This document shows, piece by piece, positions 55,628 through 64,000 of a stretch of 64,000 nt of DNA; within the stretch, counting starts at the first letter, position 1; each line of letters begins with the position of its first letter. The DNA lies in assembly GCA_044336205.1 (NCBI GenBank), contig CP172318.1, positions 2,232,001-2,296,000 of the forward strand, read 5' to 3'. The notes under the pieces were generated by a model. It was not told the origin of the DNA and did not search any database. It saw only the letters and a program-made list of their open reading frames with translations. This DNA comes from Ruoffia sp044336205. Its GTDB lineage: Bacteria; Bacillota; Bacilli; Lactobacillales; Aerococcaceae. Position numbers and translations under genes: made by a program.

Positions 55628-56377
55628 TTATTCAAACAAGCCGATTTTTTCAAAGCCGTTATCTTTAGGTTGATAATCTAGATGTGCTTGGGCTTCTTCG
55701 TTAGATAAGCGGGTGAAACTGTTGTTGGAGATTCCATTGACGATTAGAAAGGGTTCAATTAATTCAGCTTCAATGGAACGGTCAATCAGTTGATTGAAGT
55801 CTTCTTTCGATAGATACATGGCTGCGCCATATTCATCCGTCTCGGAACTAATCTCATCGTTAGAGGCTTTATAATCAGCGATTCGAATAGCAATGGATTC
55901 AAGGTTATTGGTATATGCATGGTAAGCTGCTAACGCTTCTATATAGGCTTTAGATACACCATAGAGATTAGCGGGGCGAATAGGGTCGCTTGTTTTGACT
56001 TCGGTCCCTTTAGGGTAAGCATCCACGATATGAATGGAACTGGCTAAGATGATGCGTTTTAAACCAGAAGTTTTTGCTGCTTCTTCATAAAGATTGTGAG
56101 GTAACTTGTAGTTCAACTCTAAGAGGTCACCATAAAATTCAGCATCTTGGTCAGCTTCACCAGCGAGTTGAATAACATAATCAATTCCTTCTAGTAGACC
56201 CCCCCAAGCTTTCGGATCAATTAAGTCTTTTTTGATGATAGTAGCTTGGCTATAGACATCTTGAGGTATTTCAGAAAAATCTCGTCCCACTAAGTATAAA
56301 TCATGTTTTTGAATTAGGTGTTTTGATAATTCAACACCTATTGTGCCAGTCGCACCTGTAATGAGAATTTTAGCCAT
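55628..56377 (-). CDS. NAD-dependent epimerase/uronate-dehydrogenase-like SDR
   Basis: The 249-residue protein has TGATGTIG (7-14), a serine at ILASSIHIVDAYP and the catalytic YGVSK. LYGVSKAYIEALAAYHAYTNNLESIAIRI fits uronate dehydrogenases and related short epimerases. It is intact, although its neighbours on the other strand are all decayed. The nearby PQQ sugar dehydrogenase and TIM-barrel remnants suggest a former sugar-acid pathway. Confidence 0.7.
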   Translation of the reverse strand: MAKILITGATGTIGVELSKHLIQKHDLYLVGRDFSEIPQDVYSQATIIKKDLIDPKAWGGLLEGIDYVIQLAGEADQDAEFYGDLLELNYKLPHNLYEEAAKTSGLKRIILASSIHIVDAYPKGTEVKTSDPIRPANLYGVSKAYIEALAAYHAYTNNLESIAIRIADYKASNDEISSETDEYGAAMYLSKEDFNQLIDRSIEAELIEPFLIVNGISNNSFTRLSNEEAQAHLDYQPKDNGFEKIGLFE

Positions 56378-56537
56378 GAGAACAACTCCTTTGCTTATTA
56401 TGTATGATAATCCTACTTTTTATTTGGATAAATATCAAACAATATTAACTTAATAAAATGATAGGATGGATTTTCATGATTCGATACACCTATAAGTGTT
56501 ATAATAATCTCACAGATAGCAAGGAAGGATGTTATGA

Positions 56538-57600
56538 ATGGAAGTATTATTTTTAATGGTCTTTACCATAGGATTGGCTCTGTTGGTAGGCTTTGTTTTT
56601 ATGAAGTATAAGGTGCCGGGGGGCTCCTTGTTGGAACGATGCTTGTCTTTGCTACTATGCAAGTCATAAGTGGAAGGATCTGGATTGCACCAGGTATTAA
56701 AAATGTCGCCCAGATTATTGCAGGTTGTTTCATTGGTGCCTCTCTTTCTATGAATGATCTCAGACGGTTGCCTCGGTTATGGAAGGCTTTCACCATTATT
56801 GTCATTGGACTTATTATATTGAATATAACTATTGGACTGATCATTGCTTCGGTAAGTAATCTGTCGGTAGTTACAGCTTTATTCGCTGCAATTCCTGGCG
56901 GTATGAGTACAATTCCCATCATTAGTGTAGATTATGGAGCGGATCCGATTCTGGTTACTGTCTTACAATTCATGCGAATGGTCATGGGGATTGGGGTATT
57001 CCCATCATTAGTTGTGAACCTTTCTAAGAAGTTCAAATCTGAACCAACCAGGCACATTTATACGGATGAGATTGAGATAATTGCTGAAGATAGTATAGAA
57101 AAGTCAAAGGCCTTAAATCCTTTGGTGGGAGTTTTATTAGCAGCCGTTCTGTCTTTAATGATTATGCAATTTCTACCTGCCTTTAACTTAATGGTGGTTG
57201 CTTTAATGATTATGACAGTTATAAACTTAACGATTGGTGTGTAGCCACTGCCTATCTATTACCGCCGTGTTGCCCAAGTGTTATCAGGTTGGTACGTTGG
57301 TTCACAATTTCACGAAGAGCAATTTTTGCATTGGGTGAGTTAATTGTTCCGGTACTGATTTTAATTCCATTGTTTTTATTAGGGTGTTTGATAATTGGAT
57401 TCGTCGTCCACCGTGTTCAAAAATTACCACTGGCCGATTCCTTACTTTCTTCCATTCCCGCTCGTGCTTCCGATGTAGTACTAATCTTAGGGGACTTAAA
57501 TATTAAAAACACCGATATTGTTGTCCTACAAGTCTTACGAGTGATTGTAGTAACATCCATATTCCCAGAAATTATTTCGTTAGTAAGCCGTTTATTGTAA
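56538..57600 (+). pseudogene. AbrB-family membrane protein, broken
   Basis: The start MEVLFLMVFTIGLALLVGF loses frame at a run of six G residues (near 56618). The second part (56639-57244) has ALFAAIPGGMSTIPIISVDYGADPI and ends in TAG. After another shift near 57320 the last part has SSIPARASDVVLILGDLNI. The duplicated GGM.../ARA repeat is typical of AbrB (Pfam PF05145) transporters. At least two shifts and one stop make it non-functional. Confidence 0.8.
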
Positions 57601-57621
57601 TTAAATAAAGAGGTTAGCAAG

Positions 57622-58362
57622 ATGAACAAAAAAGTTTAGTGATGAATACCTTTGTATTCGAGTCATTATTAGAACAAGGTCAAAGCCGAGTAGATTGAAT
57701 AGCAGGTATTAAGGACTTAGACATTGATATGGTTGAAGTTCGTCGTGAATACTTCCGTGATGAAGAAGAGATAACTGAAATTAAAAACAAGGCAGAGTCT
57801 TTAGGTATGGAATTATTTTATGCAGTACCTGATACTTTAATTCAAGAACGATTAATGGCTACGGATTAATAGGCTAGATATTTCAAAGAGTATCAGATTC
57901 TAGGAGCTAAGCAGTTCAAGATTGTAGCGGGATTTACGGGAGGCTTAACTTAGGAATAATTATCGTTGTTGAAGGATTTAATGAGTGAATACGGTATAAA
58001 ACATCTGACCATAGAGAATGACCAAGCTGATTACTCTACTCCAAAAAAATACGCGCGATTATCAATCAATTTCAAGATGCAGAAATTGGCGCGGGAATTA
58101 CTTTCGATACTGGGAACTTTATAATTACTGGGCAATCAGCTGTTGAATGTGCTTAAGAATCGAAAGACATTGTGACTTTCATTCATATGAAGAATGTTAT
58201 AGCAGACAGTGGTGAGAGTCGTTAATTGATCAAGATAATGTGTCAACGTTCAAGGTACTTAATGTCTTTGATGACAGTGTTATGCGTGAGATTGAATCCC
58301 CATGTGGTTGTAAACCATGCACCATCGTGCAATTAGACAACGAGAAATTATTACAAGCATAA
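57622..58362 (+). pseudogene. sugar-phosphate isomerase/epimerase-like TIM barrel, broken
   Basis: Fragments read GIKDLDIDMVEVRREYFRDE, AESLGMELFYAVPDTLIQE, KQFKIVAGFTGGLT and IGAGITFDTGNFIITGQSAVE, then TFIHMKNV. This is the order of xylose-isomerase-like TIM barrels. At least six in-frame stops and a frameshift (near 58040) interrupt it. It ends QLDNEKLLQA at 58362. Confidence 0.75.
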
Positions 58363-58368
58363 TTAAGT

Positions 58369-58405
58369 CGCCTGACAATCATTTAACTATTGTCAGGCGT
58401 TATTT
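58369..58405. terminator. convergent terminator
   Basis: CGCCTGACAAT and ATTGTCAGGCG form an 11-bp stem with a 9-nt loop. It lies between the broken TIM-barrel gene and the opposite FUSC gene. Confidence 0.8.
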
Positions 58406-58408
58406 ATA

Positions 58409-59464
58409 TTATTGGAAATCATCATCATAAGTCCGTTCGTTAATGATGGTATGACTGTAGAAGTGGTATAGGCGATACTGCAAAGTTGCTGACAGTGCAC
58501 CTAATATGCTACCAATTGTAATACCAAAGAAACGAGCTTCTAGTAGTTCAGGCCAGATATCCGGTGTAGCTAGTGTCATCTGCAACATGACCATATTGGT
58601 TACAAAGAAAATAGCTACTGAATAATTCCGTGGCATATAGTATTCAACAATCATATAGAATACAACGATAATAATAATCTTAGTGGTGATATTCAATGAA
58701 AGTGACAGTAATAAAGCTGCAGTAATTAGACCTAAGACGGTACCAATGATGCGTTGGAAATTGCGACTATATATCTGAAGTAAGGTATTCCCTTGTAAGA
58801 TTGCCGAGGCAGAAACCATCATCCAACTGTAACTTCCAAAGCCTAAGGCCAAGTTAATATAAGAAACAAAAAATAATGAGATAGCATAATTAAAACTATC
58901 CACCACTGACCGAGGGTGTGATCGAATCCGTTCAACAAGAGACAAGTTCAAAGATGTTGATTGCTTTGGAGCATCTTCGATTCGTAACGTAATATAGCCC
59001 ATAATAATGGAGAGAGCGACTCCACATATAAAGAAGAAAGCGAGTTGCGGCATCTCAGATAAGGTCACAGGTCTGGTTGCTCCTGCTCCAGCACACAGGA
59101 CTGCAAAGAGATCACCGGGTTTGTCAACTTGGAATAGTCTGAAGAATAATCGGCTAAAGAAAGCAATCAGACCAATAATAATTGGTGGTAACCAAGGATT
59201 GAGTGTTGATAACATACCTAGGTTATATGAGATGGTTAAGACAATCCCAACAAAAACCAGTCGCTTCATAATCCGTGATCCTTCTGTTGGAGTATAATTA
59301 AGGAACGTGAATACTCCCATTGAACCAACAGCGTTAAAGCTATAATTACCCGATACATAACCAATTACATTAATAATGAGTATACAAATACCTGCGTTAA
59401 TCAACCGCCACTTGCTGTCGTTTGGTCGATTAAAATGAAAAATATGACGAAACACCTCTTGCAT
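58409..59464 (-). CDS. FUSC-family integral membrane protein
   Basis: The 351-residue protein has about ten membrane segments, including a paired bundle of the FUSC type (AFFSRLFFRLFQVDKPGD, later FQRIIGTVLGLITAALL and FFGITIGSILGALSA). The family includes aromatic-acid exporters. It is a lone gene. Substrate unknown. Confidence 0.78.
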   Translation of the reverse strand: MQEVFRHIFHFNRPNDSKWRLINAGICILIINVIGYVSGNYSFNAVGSMGVFTFLNYTPTEGSRIMKRLVFVGIVLTISYNLGMLSTLNPWLPPIIIGLIAFFSRLFFRLFQVDKPGDLFAVLCAGAGATRPVTLSEMPQLAFFFICGVALSIIMGYITLRIEDAPKQSTSLNLSLVERIRSHPRSVVDSFNYAISLFFVSYINLALGFGSYSWMMVSASAILQGNTLLQIYSRNFQRIIGTVLGLITAALLLSLSLNITTKIIIIVVFYMIVEYYMPRNYSVAIFFVTNMVMLQMTLATPDIWPELLEARFFGITIGSILGALSATLQYRLYHFYSHTIINERTYDDDFQ

Positions 59465-59625
59465 ACACTCAAGCTCCTTAACTTAATATTCATTCAATAG
59501 CTTATTATAGCATAAGGGTGAAAAAGTGAGAAAGTTCATCTGTAGTTCTAAGTTGTATTTTAAGATTGAATGAATCTGATAGAATTGGTAAGTTATATAT
59601 ACAATATTGAATTGAGGTGAATGTT

Positions 59626-61317
59626 GTGTCGAGTATTATTATTGAGCATCATGCCTTTGATAAGAATGAATTACCAAAAATTGAATCAGTATATTTGAAT
59701 AATTATCCGATTGTCTACATCATTCATAACCAATCTGAGAGTAAAAGAAGTTCTAAAGCTTATATCGGACAAACTGTCCATGCTCAAAGACGGATAAGGA
59801 ATCATCTAGATGACAAATGCCGAAAAGATCTAACTGACACACTGTTAATTGGTCATGAGTCCTTCAATCAATCGGCGACTTATAATATTGAAACGAATTT
59901 AATTAATTATTTCTTAGCGGATGGGCAATTTGAATTACAAAACGTCAGTCAAACCCTTCAAAATCAAACACATAATTACTATCAAAAAGATTATTATCAC
60001 ACAGAATTGTTCGAAGAATTATGGGAAGAATTAAGAAAACGTCAGCTAGTAAAGGACTCAACAGATGTATTGAAGAACAAGGACATCTATAAGTTATCGC
60101 CCTTTAAAGAACTGTCCGCTGAGCAGTTAGAGTTGAAAAATAAAATTTTGAACTACTGTAAGAAGCACATAGCAGAGGAGAAGGAAGATAATCATCATGT
60201 ATTTATTGTGCATGGTGAAGCTGGGACAGGTAAAAGTGTAGTATTATCTTCTTTGTTTAATACCATTCAAGAAATGACTAAAGCTAAGGAGACACCCCTC
60301 TCGAAGACTGATAATTATCTTTTAGTAAACCATACTGAAATGCAGAAAACATACCAAAATATGGCCGGAAATCTACCTCATCTTCAGAAAAACCGCTTTG
60401 AGAAACCAACAACATTTATAAATAAATATAAAAAAGTTGATAAACAAGCTGATATTGTGTTAGTCGATGAGGCACATCTACTTCTTTCAACCGCAGACAA
60501 TTACAATAATTTCCGTGAAGATAATCATTTGGAAGAAATCATAAAACTATCGAAAATAACGGTTATTATTTTTGATGAGAAGCAAGTGCTAAAGATGAAG
60601 AGTCATTGGTCTACTGACTTACTTGAAAGTATCATTGGAGAGTATCCAGTGACAGAATATACTTTAACGAATCAATTTCGAATGATGGCTTCACCAGAAA
60701 TAGTTCATTGGGTAGATAGCTTTGTTCAAAAACAGCTAGTTGATTTACCGTTTAGTACGGATAACTTTGACTTGCGGGTTGTCCAACATGGAGCTGACTT
60801 AAGAGACTATATTCAAGATGCTAATAATAAAGTAGGATTATCACGAATCGTGTCTACTTTCGACTATAAACATAAAAAGAAACAAGATGGAACAACATAT
60901 TATGTTGATGAAGACGGTTTGAATATGCCTTGGAATACGACGGATTCATCTCTAACTTGGGCAGAAAGGCCAGAAACTATTAATGAAGTCGGTTCAATTT
61001 ACACTATTCAAGGATTTGATTTGAATTTTGTTGGAGTTGTGCTAGGACCTTCAGTAGATTATGATGAAAATAAGAATGAGCTCGTTATCCATGTTGATAA
61101 ATATCAAGATGTAGGAGGGTTTAGTGGGAGTAATCGTTTTGATAACAAAGAAGATCAGCGTCTTTATAAGGAACGTATTATTCTTAACTCTATCAATGTT
61201 CTAATGAAACGAGGTGTTCATGGCTTAGCCATTTACGCAGTGAATCCGAAGTTAAAAAACAAGCTTCTACAACTACAAGAAGAACGCACACAGCGTCAAA
61301 GAAAAGAGATGAACTAA
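59626..61317 (+). CDS. GIY-YIG nuclease fused to DUF2075 (Schlafen-group-3-like) helicase
   Basis: About 563 residues. The N-terminal GIY-YIG module (about 28-100) keeps VYIIHN, AYIGQT, the RRIRNH arginine and the Glu in NIETNLINYF. A DUF2075 P-loop domain follows with Walker A GEAGTGKS (197-204), LVDEAHLL (from about 279) and a late IYTIQGFDLNFVGVVLGP helicase motif. GTG at 59626 is preferred to GTG at 59617 because GAGGTG lies 6 nt before it. Its stop overlaps the start of the pyrophosphohydrolase gene. A nuclease-helicase paired with a nucleotide-degrading enzyme suggests phage defence or DNA-damage response; this is inference. Confidence 0.82.
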   Translation: MSSIIIEHHAFDKNELPKIESVYLNNYPIVYIIHNQSESKRSSKAYIGQTVHAQRRIRNHLDDKCRKDLTDTLLIGHESFNQSATYNIETNLINYFLADGQFELQNVSQTLQNQTHNYYQKDYYHTELFEELWEELRKRQLVKDSTDVLKNKDIYKLSPFKELSAEQLELKNKILNYCKKHIAEEKEDNHHVFIVHGEAGTGKSVVLSSLFNTIQEMTKAKETPLSKTDNYLLVNHTEMQKTYQNMAGNLPHLQKNRFEKPTTFINKYKKVDKQADIVLVDEAHLLLSTADNYNNFREDNHLEEIIKLSKITVIIFDEKQVLKMKSHWSTDLLESIIGEYPVTEYTLTNQFRMMASPEIVHWVDSFVQKQLVDLPFSTDNFDLRVVQHGADLRDYIQDANNKVGLSRIVSTFDYKHKKKQDGTTYYVDEDGLNMPWNTTDSSLTWAERPETINEVGSIYTIQGFDLNFVGVVLGPSVDYDENKNELVIHVDKYQDVGGFSGSNRFDNKEDQRLYKERIILNSINVLMKRGVHGLAIYAVNPKLKNKLLQLQEERTQRQRKEMN

Positions 61318-61973
61318 TGATAAAAACAACCTTAGATAAAGTGAATGACTTTAGAGATGCTCGGAATTGGCGGCAATTTCATAATGAGAAAGACTTAGCA
61401 CTTTCCATTAGTTTAGAAGCCGCTGAATTGTTAGAAATCTTTCAGTGGGGTGGAGCTGATGAGGCGATATCCCATATGAGTGAAGTGAAGGATGAATTAG
61501 CTGATGTCATGATATATAGCTATATGCTAGCCAGTAATCTATCCTTAGATATTGACCGATTAATCGAACGCAAACTGATTAAAACACTGGTTAAATATCC
61601 AATTAACAGTGATGTGGTGATTAATCAGGCTGTTGAACGGACTGATGGGATGACATCGATGGAAAAGGTCGTTCAGTTCAGATCGTTGAGGGGTTGGGAT
61701 GATTCGACTAATGCCAAGAGTATGGCAATATCCATCGTCCTTGAAGCAGCAGAACTACTAGAACTCTTCCAATGGAAGACGGCTGAAGAAGGTGTTGAAA
61801 ATGAGGAAGGAATCCAAGATGAATTAGCAGATATATTGATATATTGTTTAGCCCTGGCTGATCACTTAAATTTAAACCCTGATGAATTAATCGAACGCAA
61901 ATTGATCAAAAACAATGAGAAATATCCGGTTAATCAGAGTAAAGGCCGTAAAGACAAGTATACAGATCTTTGA
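61317..61973 (+). CDS. tandem MazG-like nucleotide pyrophosphohydrolase
   Basis: The 218-residue protein consists of two copies of the same ~95-residue all-alpha NTP-PPase domain (about 5-96 and 114-204). Copy 1 has SLEAAELLEIFQW and KDELADVMIY, copy 2 VLEAAELLELFQW and QDELADILIY. Both keep the ExxE...ExxD metal set (Glu34/Glu37/Glu60/Asp63 and Glu143/Glu146/Glu169/Asp172), and both end IERKLIK..KYP. Known single-domain relatives cleave dNTPs such as dCTP. It is translationally coupled to the helicase (TAATG). Confidence 0.88.
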   Translation: MIKTTLDKVNDFRDARNWRQFHNEKDLALSISLEAAELLEIFQWGGADEAISHMSEVKDELADVMIYSYMLASNLSLDIDRLIERKLIKTLVKYPINSDVVINQAVERTDGMTSMEKVVQFRSLRGWDDSTNAKSMAISIVLEAAELLELFQWKTAEEGVENEEGIQDELADILIYCLALADHLNLNPDELIERKLIKNNEKYPVNQSKGRKDKYTDL

Positions 61974-62247
61974 TTAATGATAATTAATGAGTGGTTAAAG
62001 TGATCATTCATCCATTGTGCTTGTTGAAGCTATAATGTTAGAGGTGCCATTCAAACCTTACTGAAGTACGGTCATTTTTATGTCTTATGACTAAGATTTT
62101 ATTGCAGAATTTGTAATGATATCTTTCGTCTCGAAGCTCATTAAGCTCTTTTTATTATAATAAATGATAAAACCCGATTATTTTATAAGACAAATATAAT
62201 CTAAATGAGAGGTCTTTAGTAGTACAATAGATAACTAAGGGGAGTGG

Positions 62248-63081
62248 GTGATTACGATAAATATTAAGCGACTGGCCAAAGCAACTGTATTATTAACTGC
62301 CGCAACGATGGTGGGCCATAAAGCCTTTGATACGAATATTAAACTAAAGAAGTATGAAGTATTATCACAGAAAGTGTTTAGTCCAATTCGAATTGTTTTT
62401 ATCAGTGATCTACATAATAATTTGTTTGGTAAGAATCAGCTTTGTTTGAAGGAATTAATTGCTGAGCAGAAACCAGATCTCGTTTTATTGGGTGGCGATA
62501 TTTATGATTATGTAGGTAATCCGAATAATGCAACCATTCTATTAAAATGGTTAGCTAATACTTTTCCGACTTATTATGTGACTGGTAACCATGAAATGCG
62601 GATGGATGAAGTAAAATATTTAAAAACAAATATACGTTCAATCGGCGTTCATGTACTCGAAGGTGATTCACTTACGTTTGAATTAGGTTCATCGCGCATT
62701 AACATCCACGGTGTCGATGATGCAAGAAACAAGAGCGTGTTCAACAGACAATTGAATGAGTTAGGTACAAGAATTGATAGTAGTGAATTTAATCTACTAC
62801 TGAGTCACCGACCTGAGCAAGTTAAGCAATATGAGAACTATTTCTTCGATCTAATACTTTCAGGTCATGCCCATGGTGGTCAGTGGCGATTACCTGGTCT
62901 TATCAACGGTTTGTATACCCCTCAACAAGGTATGTTTCCGCAATATGCTGGCGGTGAATATCAACTGACAAATGGTGCTAAGCTTATTGTTGGCCGAGGT
63001 CTAATAGTTCAACACCAACAGTTTCCACGTATATTCAATCCACCAGAACTATTGGTCATCGACATAAACAATGCTGACTGA
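62248..63081 (+). CDS. membrane-anchored metallophosphoesterase, YkuE-like
   Basis: The 277-residue protein has an N-terminal anchor or signal (about 8-25) and the calcineurin-fold motifs FISDLHNN, LLGGDIYD, VTGNHE, LLSHRPE and SGHAHGGQ. The late RGLIVQ...PRIFNPPELLVI is typical of the YkuE/YaeI branch. The GTG start at 62248 follows AAGGGGAG. Members act outside the membrane on lipid- or sugar-phosphates. The 274-nt gap before it (61974-62247) shows nothing definite. Confidence 0.85.
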   Translation: MITINIKRLAKATVLLTAATMVGHKAFDTNIKLKKYEVLSQKVFSPIRIVFISDLHNNLFGKNQLCLKELIAEQKPDLVLLGGDIYDYVGNPNNATILLKWLANTFPTYYVTGNHEMRMDEVKYLKTNIRSIGVHVLEGDSLTFELGSSRINIHGVDDARNKSVFNRQLNELGTRIDSSEFNLLLSHRPEQVKQYENYFFDLILSGHAHGGQWRLPGLINGLYTPQQGMFPQYAGGEYQLTNGAKLIVGRGLIVQHQQFPRIFNPPELLVIDINNAD

Positions 63082-63096
63082 TTAATTAGTTAAAAT

Positions 63097-63129
63097 GATA
63101 GAAGGTGAACCCAATGGGTTCGTCTTTTT
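63097..63129 (+). terminator. terminator after the phosphoesterase gene
   Basis: GAACCC-AAT-GGGTTC followed by GTC and six T residues. Confidence 0.7.
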
Positions 63130-63176
63130 TGTTGAAGAAAATAAATGAGCTCCAAATTCAAGCATTCATCCAAAAG

Positions 63177-63212
63177 AACACCAGCTTGCTTTAAATAGCA
63201 GGCTGGTGTTCC
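63177..63212 (-). terminator. terminator of the HD-domain gene
   Basis: GAACACCAGC and GCTGGTGTTC, extended inward by TTGC/GCAG pairing, give a stem of more than 10 bp, followed by TTTT on the reverse strand. Confidence 0.75.
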
Positions 63213-63219
63213 TCATATA

Positions 63220-63846
63220 TTATCTCGCTTTTAGAATTGGATAGAGTTGTTTGAATTCTTTTTTGAATTGCTCTTCATCAGCTAAGATAGCATGAACTTT
63301 CTCAAGATTGGCCACGTTGGGTGGGTAAGCCAACCATAGTTTTACCCGACCATTGGGTCCGTATTTCTCTTTCATATGTTCATAGACTTGATGGTAAGTC
63401 TGTTCGGGTTTGAAGTCGGTAAAGTAGTCTAAACTATAGTTAATCGCGCGAGTTAGGAGGCGATCAAAATCGACATCACGGTCAGCTTCAGAGATAATCT
63501 TACCATAGATAGAACGAGGTTCATAAGGCAGTGAAGCACGGTGATCACAACACGCTTCAAAGATTGTTTGGAGCTGTTTATCATTGAAGAATTCTTTAAG
63601 TACTTCGTCTTCCAAGACCATTCGCCCAGAAGCTTCCTCATGTCCTTTACGGCCATACTTCAGACCGAGATCATGATATGCAGCAATCGTATAGACCATA
63701 TCTAAATTCACCTCGTAGTCATTGGCAATATCTAGGCTATTATCAATGACTTGGTAGACGTGGTCAGGTTGATGGGCATTATCAAAGTCTTTATATTGCA
63801 CAATGATGGTTGTTTGTACGTATTCTTTTAAGTTTGGATTAATCAT
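63220..63846 (-). CDS. HD-domain hydrolase
   Basis: About 208 residues with the metal set of HD phosphohydrolases: His in HQPDHVYQV, the HD pair in IAAYHDLGLKYGR, a following GHEEAS, CDHRAS and EADRDVDFDRL. The ATG at 63846 follows AAAGGTGG. The longer upstream frame has no ribosome site. Substrate unknown; nucleotides are typical. Confidence 0.82.
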   Translation of the reverse strand: MINPNLKEYVQTTIIVQYKDFDNAHQPDHVYQVIDNSLDIANDYEVNLDMVYTIAAYHDLGLKYGRKGHEEASGRMVLEDEVLKEFFNDKQLQTIFEACCDHRASLPYEPRSIYGKIISEADRDVDFDRLLTRAINYSLDYFTDFKPEQTYHQVYEHMKEKYGPNGRVKLWLAYPPNVANLEKVHAILADEEQFKKEFKQLYPILKAR

Positions 63847-63946
63847 ATAACCACCTTTAATTTTTTCAGCCAGTATAACATATCGGATAAGGGGTATGCT
63901 AGAATAGTGACTATCAAACAGATTGAATTGATAGGAGTCGAATATT

Positions 63947-64000
63947 ATGAGAATTGAATCATATAACAAATTGGACCAAGAATTAATAAAGAGTATTCAA
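63947..64000 (+). CDS. start of an unidentified gene (runs off the window)
   Basis: ATG at 63947 with ATAGGAG 9 nt before it opens MRIESYNKLDQELIKSIQ, 18 codons to the window edge. The start style could fit a GNAT acetyltransferase, but this is too short to decide. Confidence 0.5.
   Translation, partial: MRIESYNKLDQELIKSIQ

Noticed and set aside
62030..62180. Second copy of the structured element found at 42.1 kb
   Set aside because: It shares only short AT-rich words; the hairpins and ends do not match.

Overview
The window is the replication-origin region of a low-GC, Gram-positive chromosome. The proteins look like Lactobacillales: trehalose PTS, class-II YidC with a lipobox, IS1182-type insertion sequence, lactococcin-972-type ABC proteins. 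Aerococcaceae is plausible, but no marker here fixes the genus.

Layout. The origin lies around 16.2-18.3 kb. To its left, in reverse, are dnaA, dnaN, yaaA, recF, gyrB, gyrA, rpsF and ssb (partial). To its right, forward, are rpmH, rnpA, yidC and jag, and much further on mnmE and mnmG. Both halves of this normally compact cluster are interrupted. Between gyrA and rpsF sit serC-serA and a five-gene operon (3.36-8.61 kb) encoding a glycosyltransferase, a 3beta-HSD-type SDR, a metallo-beta-lactamase-fold hydrolase, an F390-synthetase-like adenylate-forming enzyme and a KAS III-like condensing enzyme. These face the leftward fork head-on. Between jag and mnmE are about 17 kb holding a frameshifted IS1182-like element, a GT8 glycosyltransferase, a glycerol-3-phosphate/glycerophosphodiester import operon (ugpBAEC-ugpQ type), a 41-bp tandem repeat, a trehalose operon (treP-treC-acetyltransferase), aroQ, a GerMN lipoprotein, a beta-lactamase-fold serine hydrolase and treR.

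From 42 to 64 kb the region is accessory. It holds lepB, a LysR regulator, an AlkD-like/APH(3')-like gene pair, a decaying bacteriocin-type locus (broken LytTR response regulator and histidine kinase, 5'-truncated membrane protein, intact ABC ATPase), a phnDCEE-type operon ending in a cytoplasmic metallophosphoesterase, a cluster of three badly decayed genes around one intact SDR, a FUSC membrane protein, a GIY-YIG/DUF2075 helicase coupled to a tandem MazG-like pyrophosphohydrolase, a YkuE-like phosphoesterase, an HD protein and the start of one more gene.

How it works together. The origin carries the standard parts: DnaA boxes on both sides of dnaA, a DnaA-trio tract next to the AT-rich unwinding region between dnaA and dnaN, and a perfect parS near ssb. 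Two phosphorus-acquisition operons (ugp and phn) share the same promoter arrangement: TTTACN-N5-TTTACN, then 20 nt, then a -10 box. This suggests one phosphate-starvation regulon. The trehalose operon has a cre-like site and a TreR-like operator, and its probable repressor gene lies 4.5 kb downstream. The best candidates for undescribed systems are the five-gene acyl-condensing/glycosyl operon and the GIY-YIG-helicase/tandem-MazG pair.
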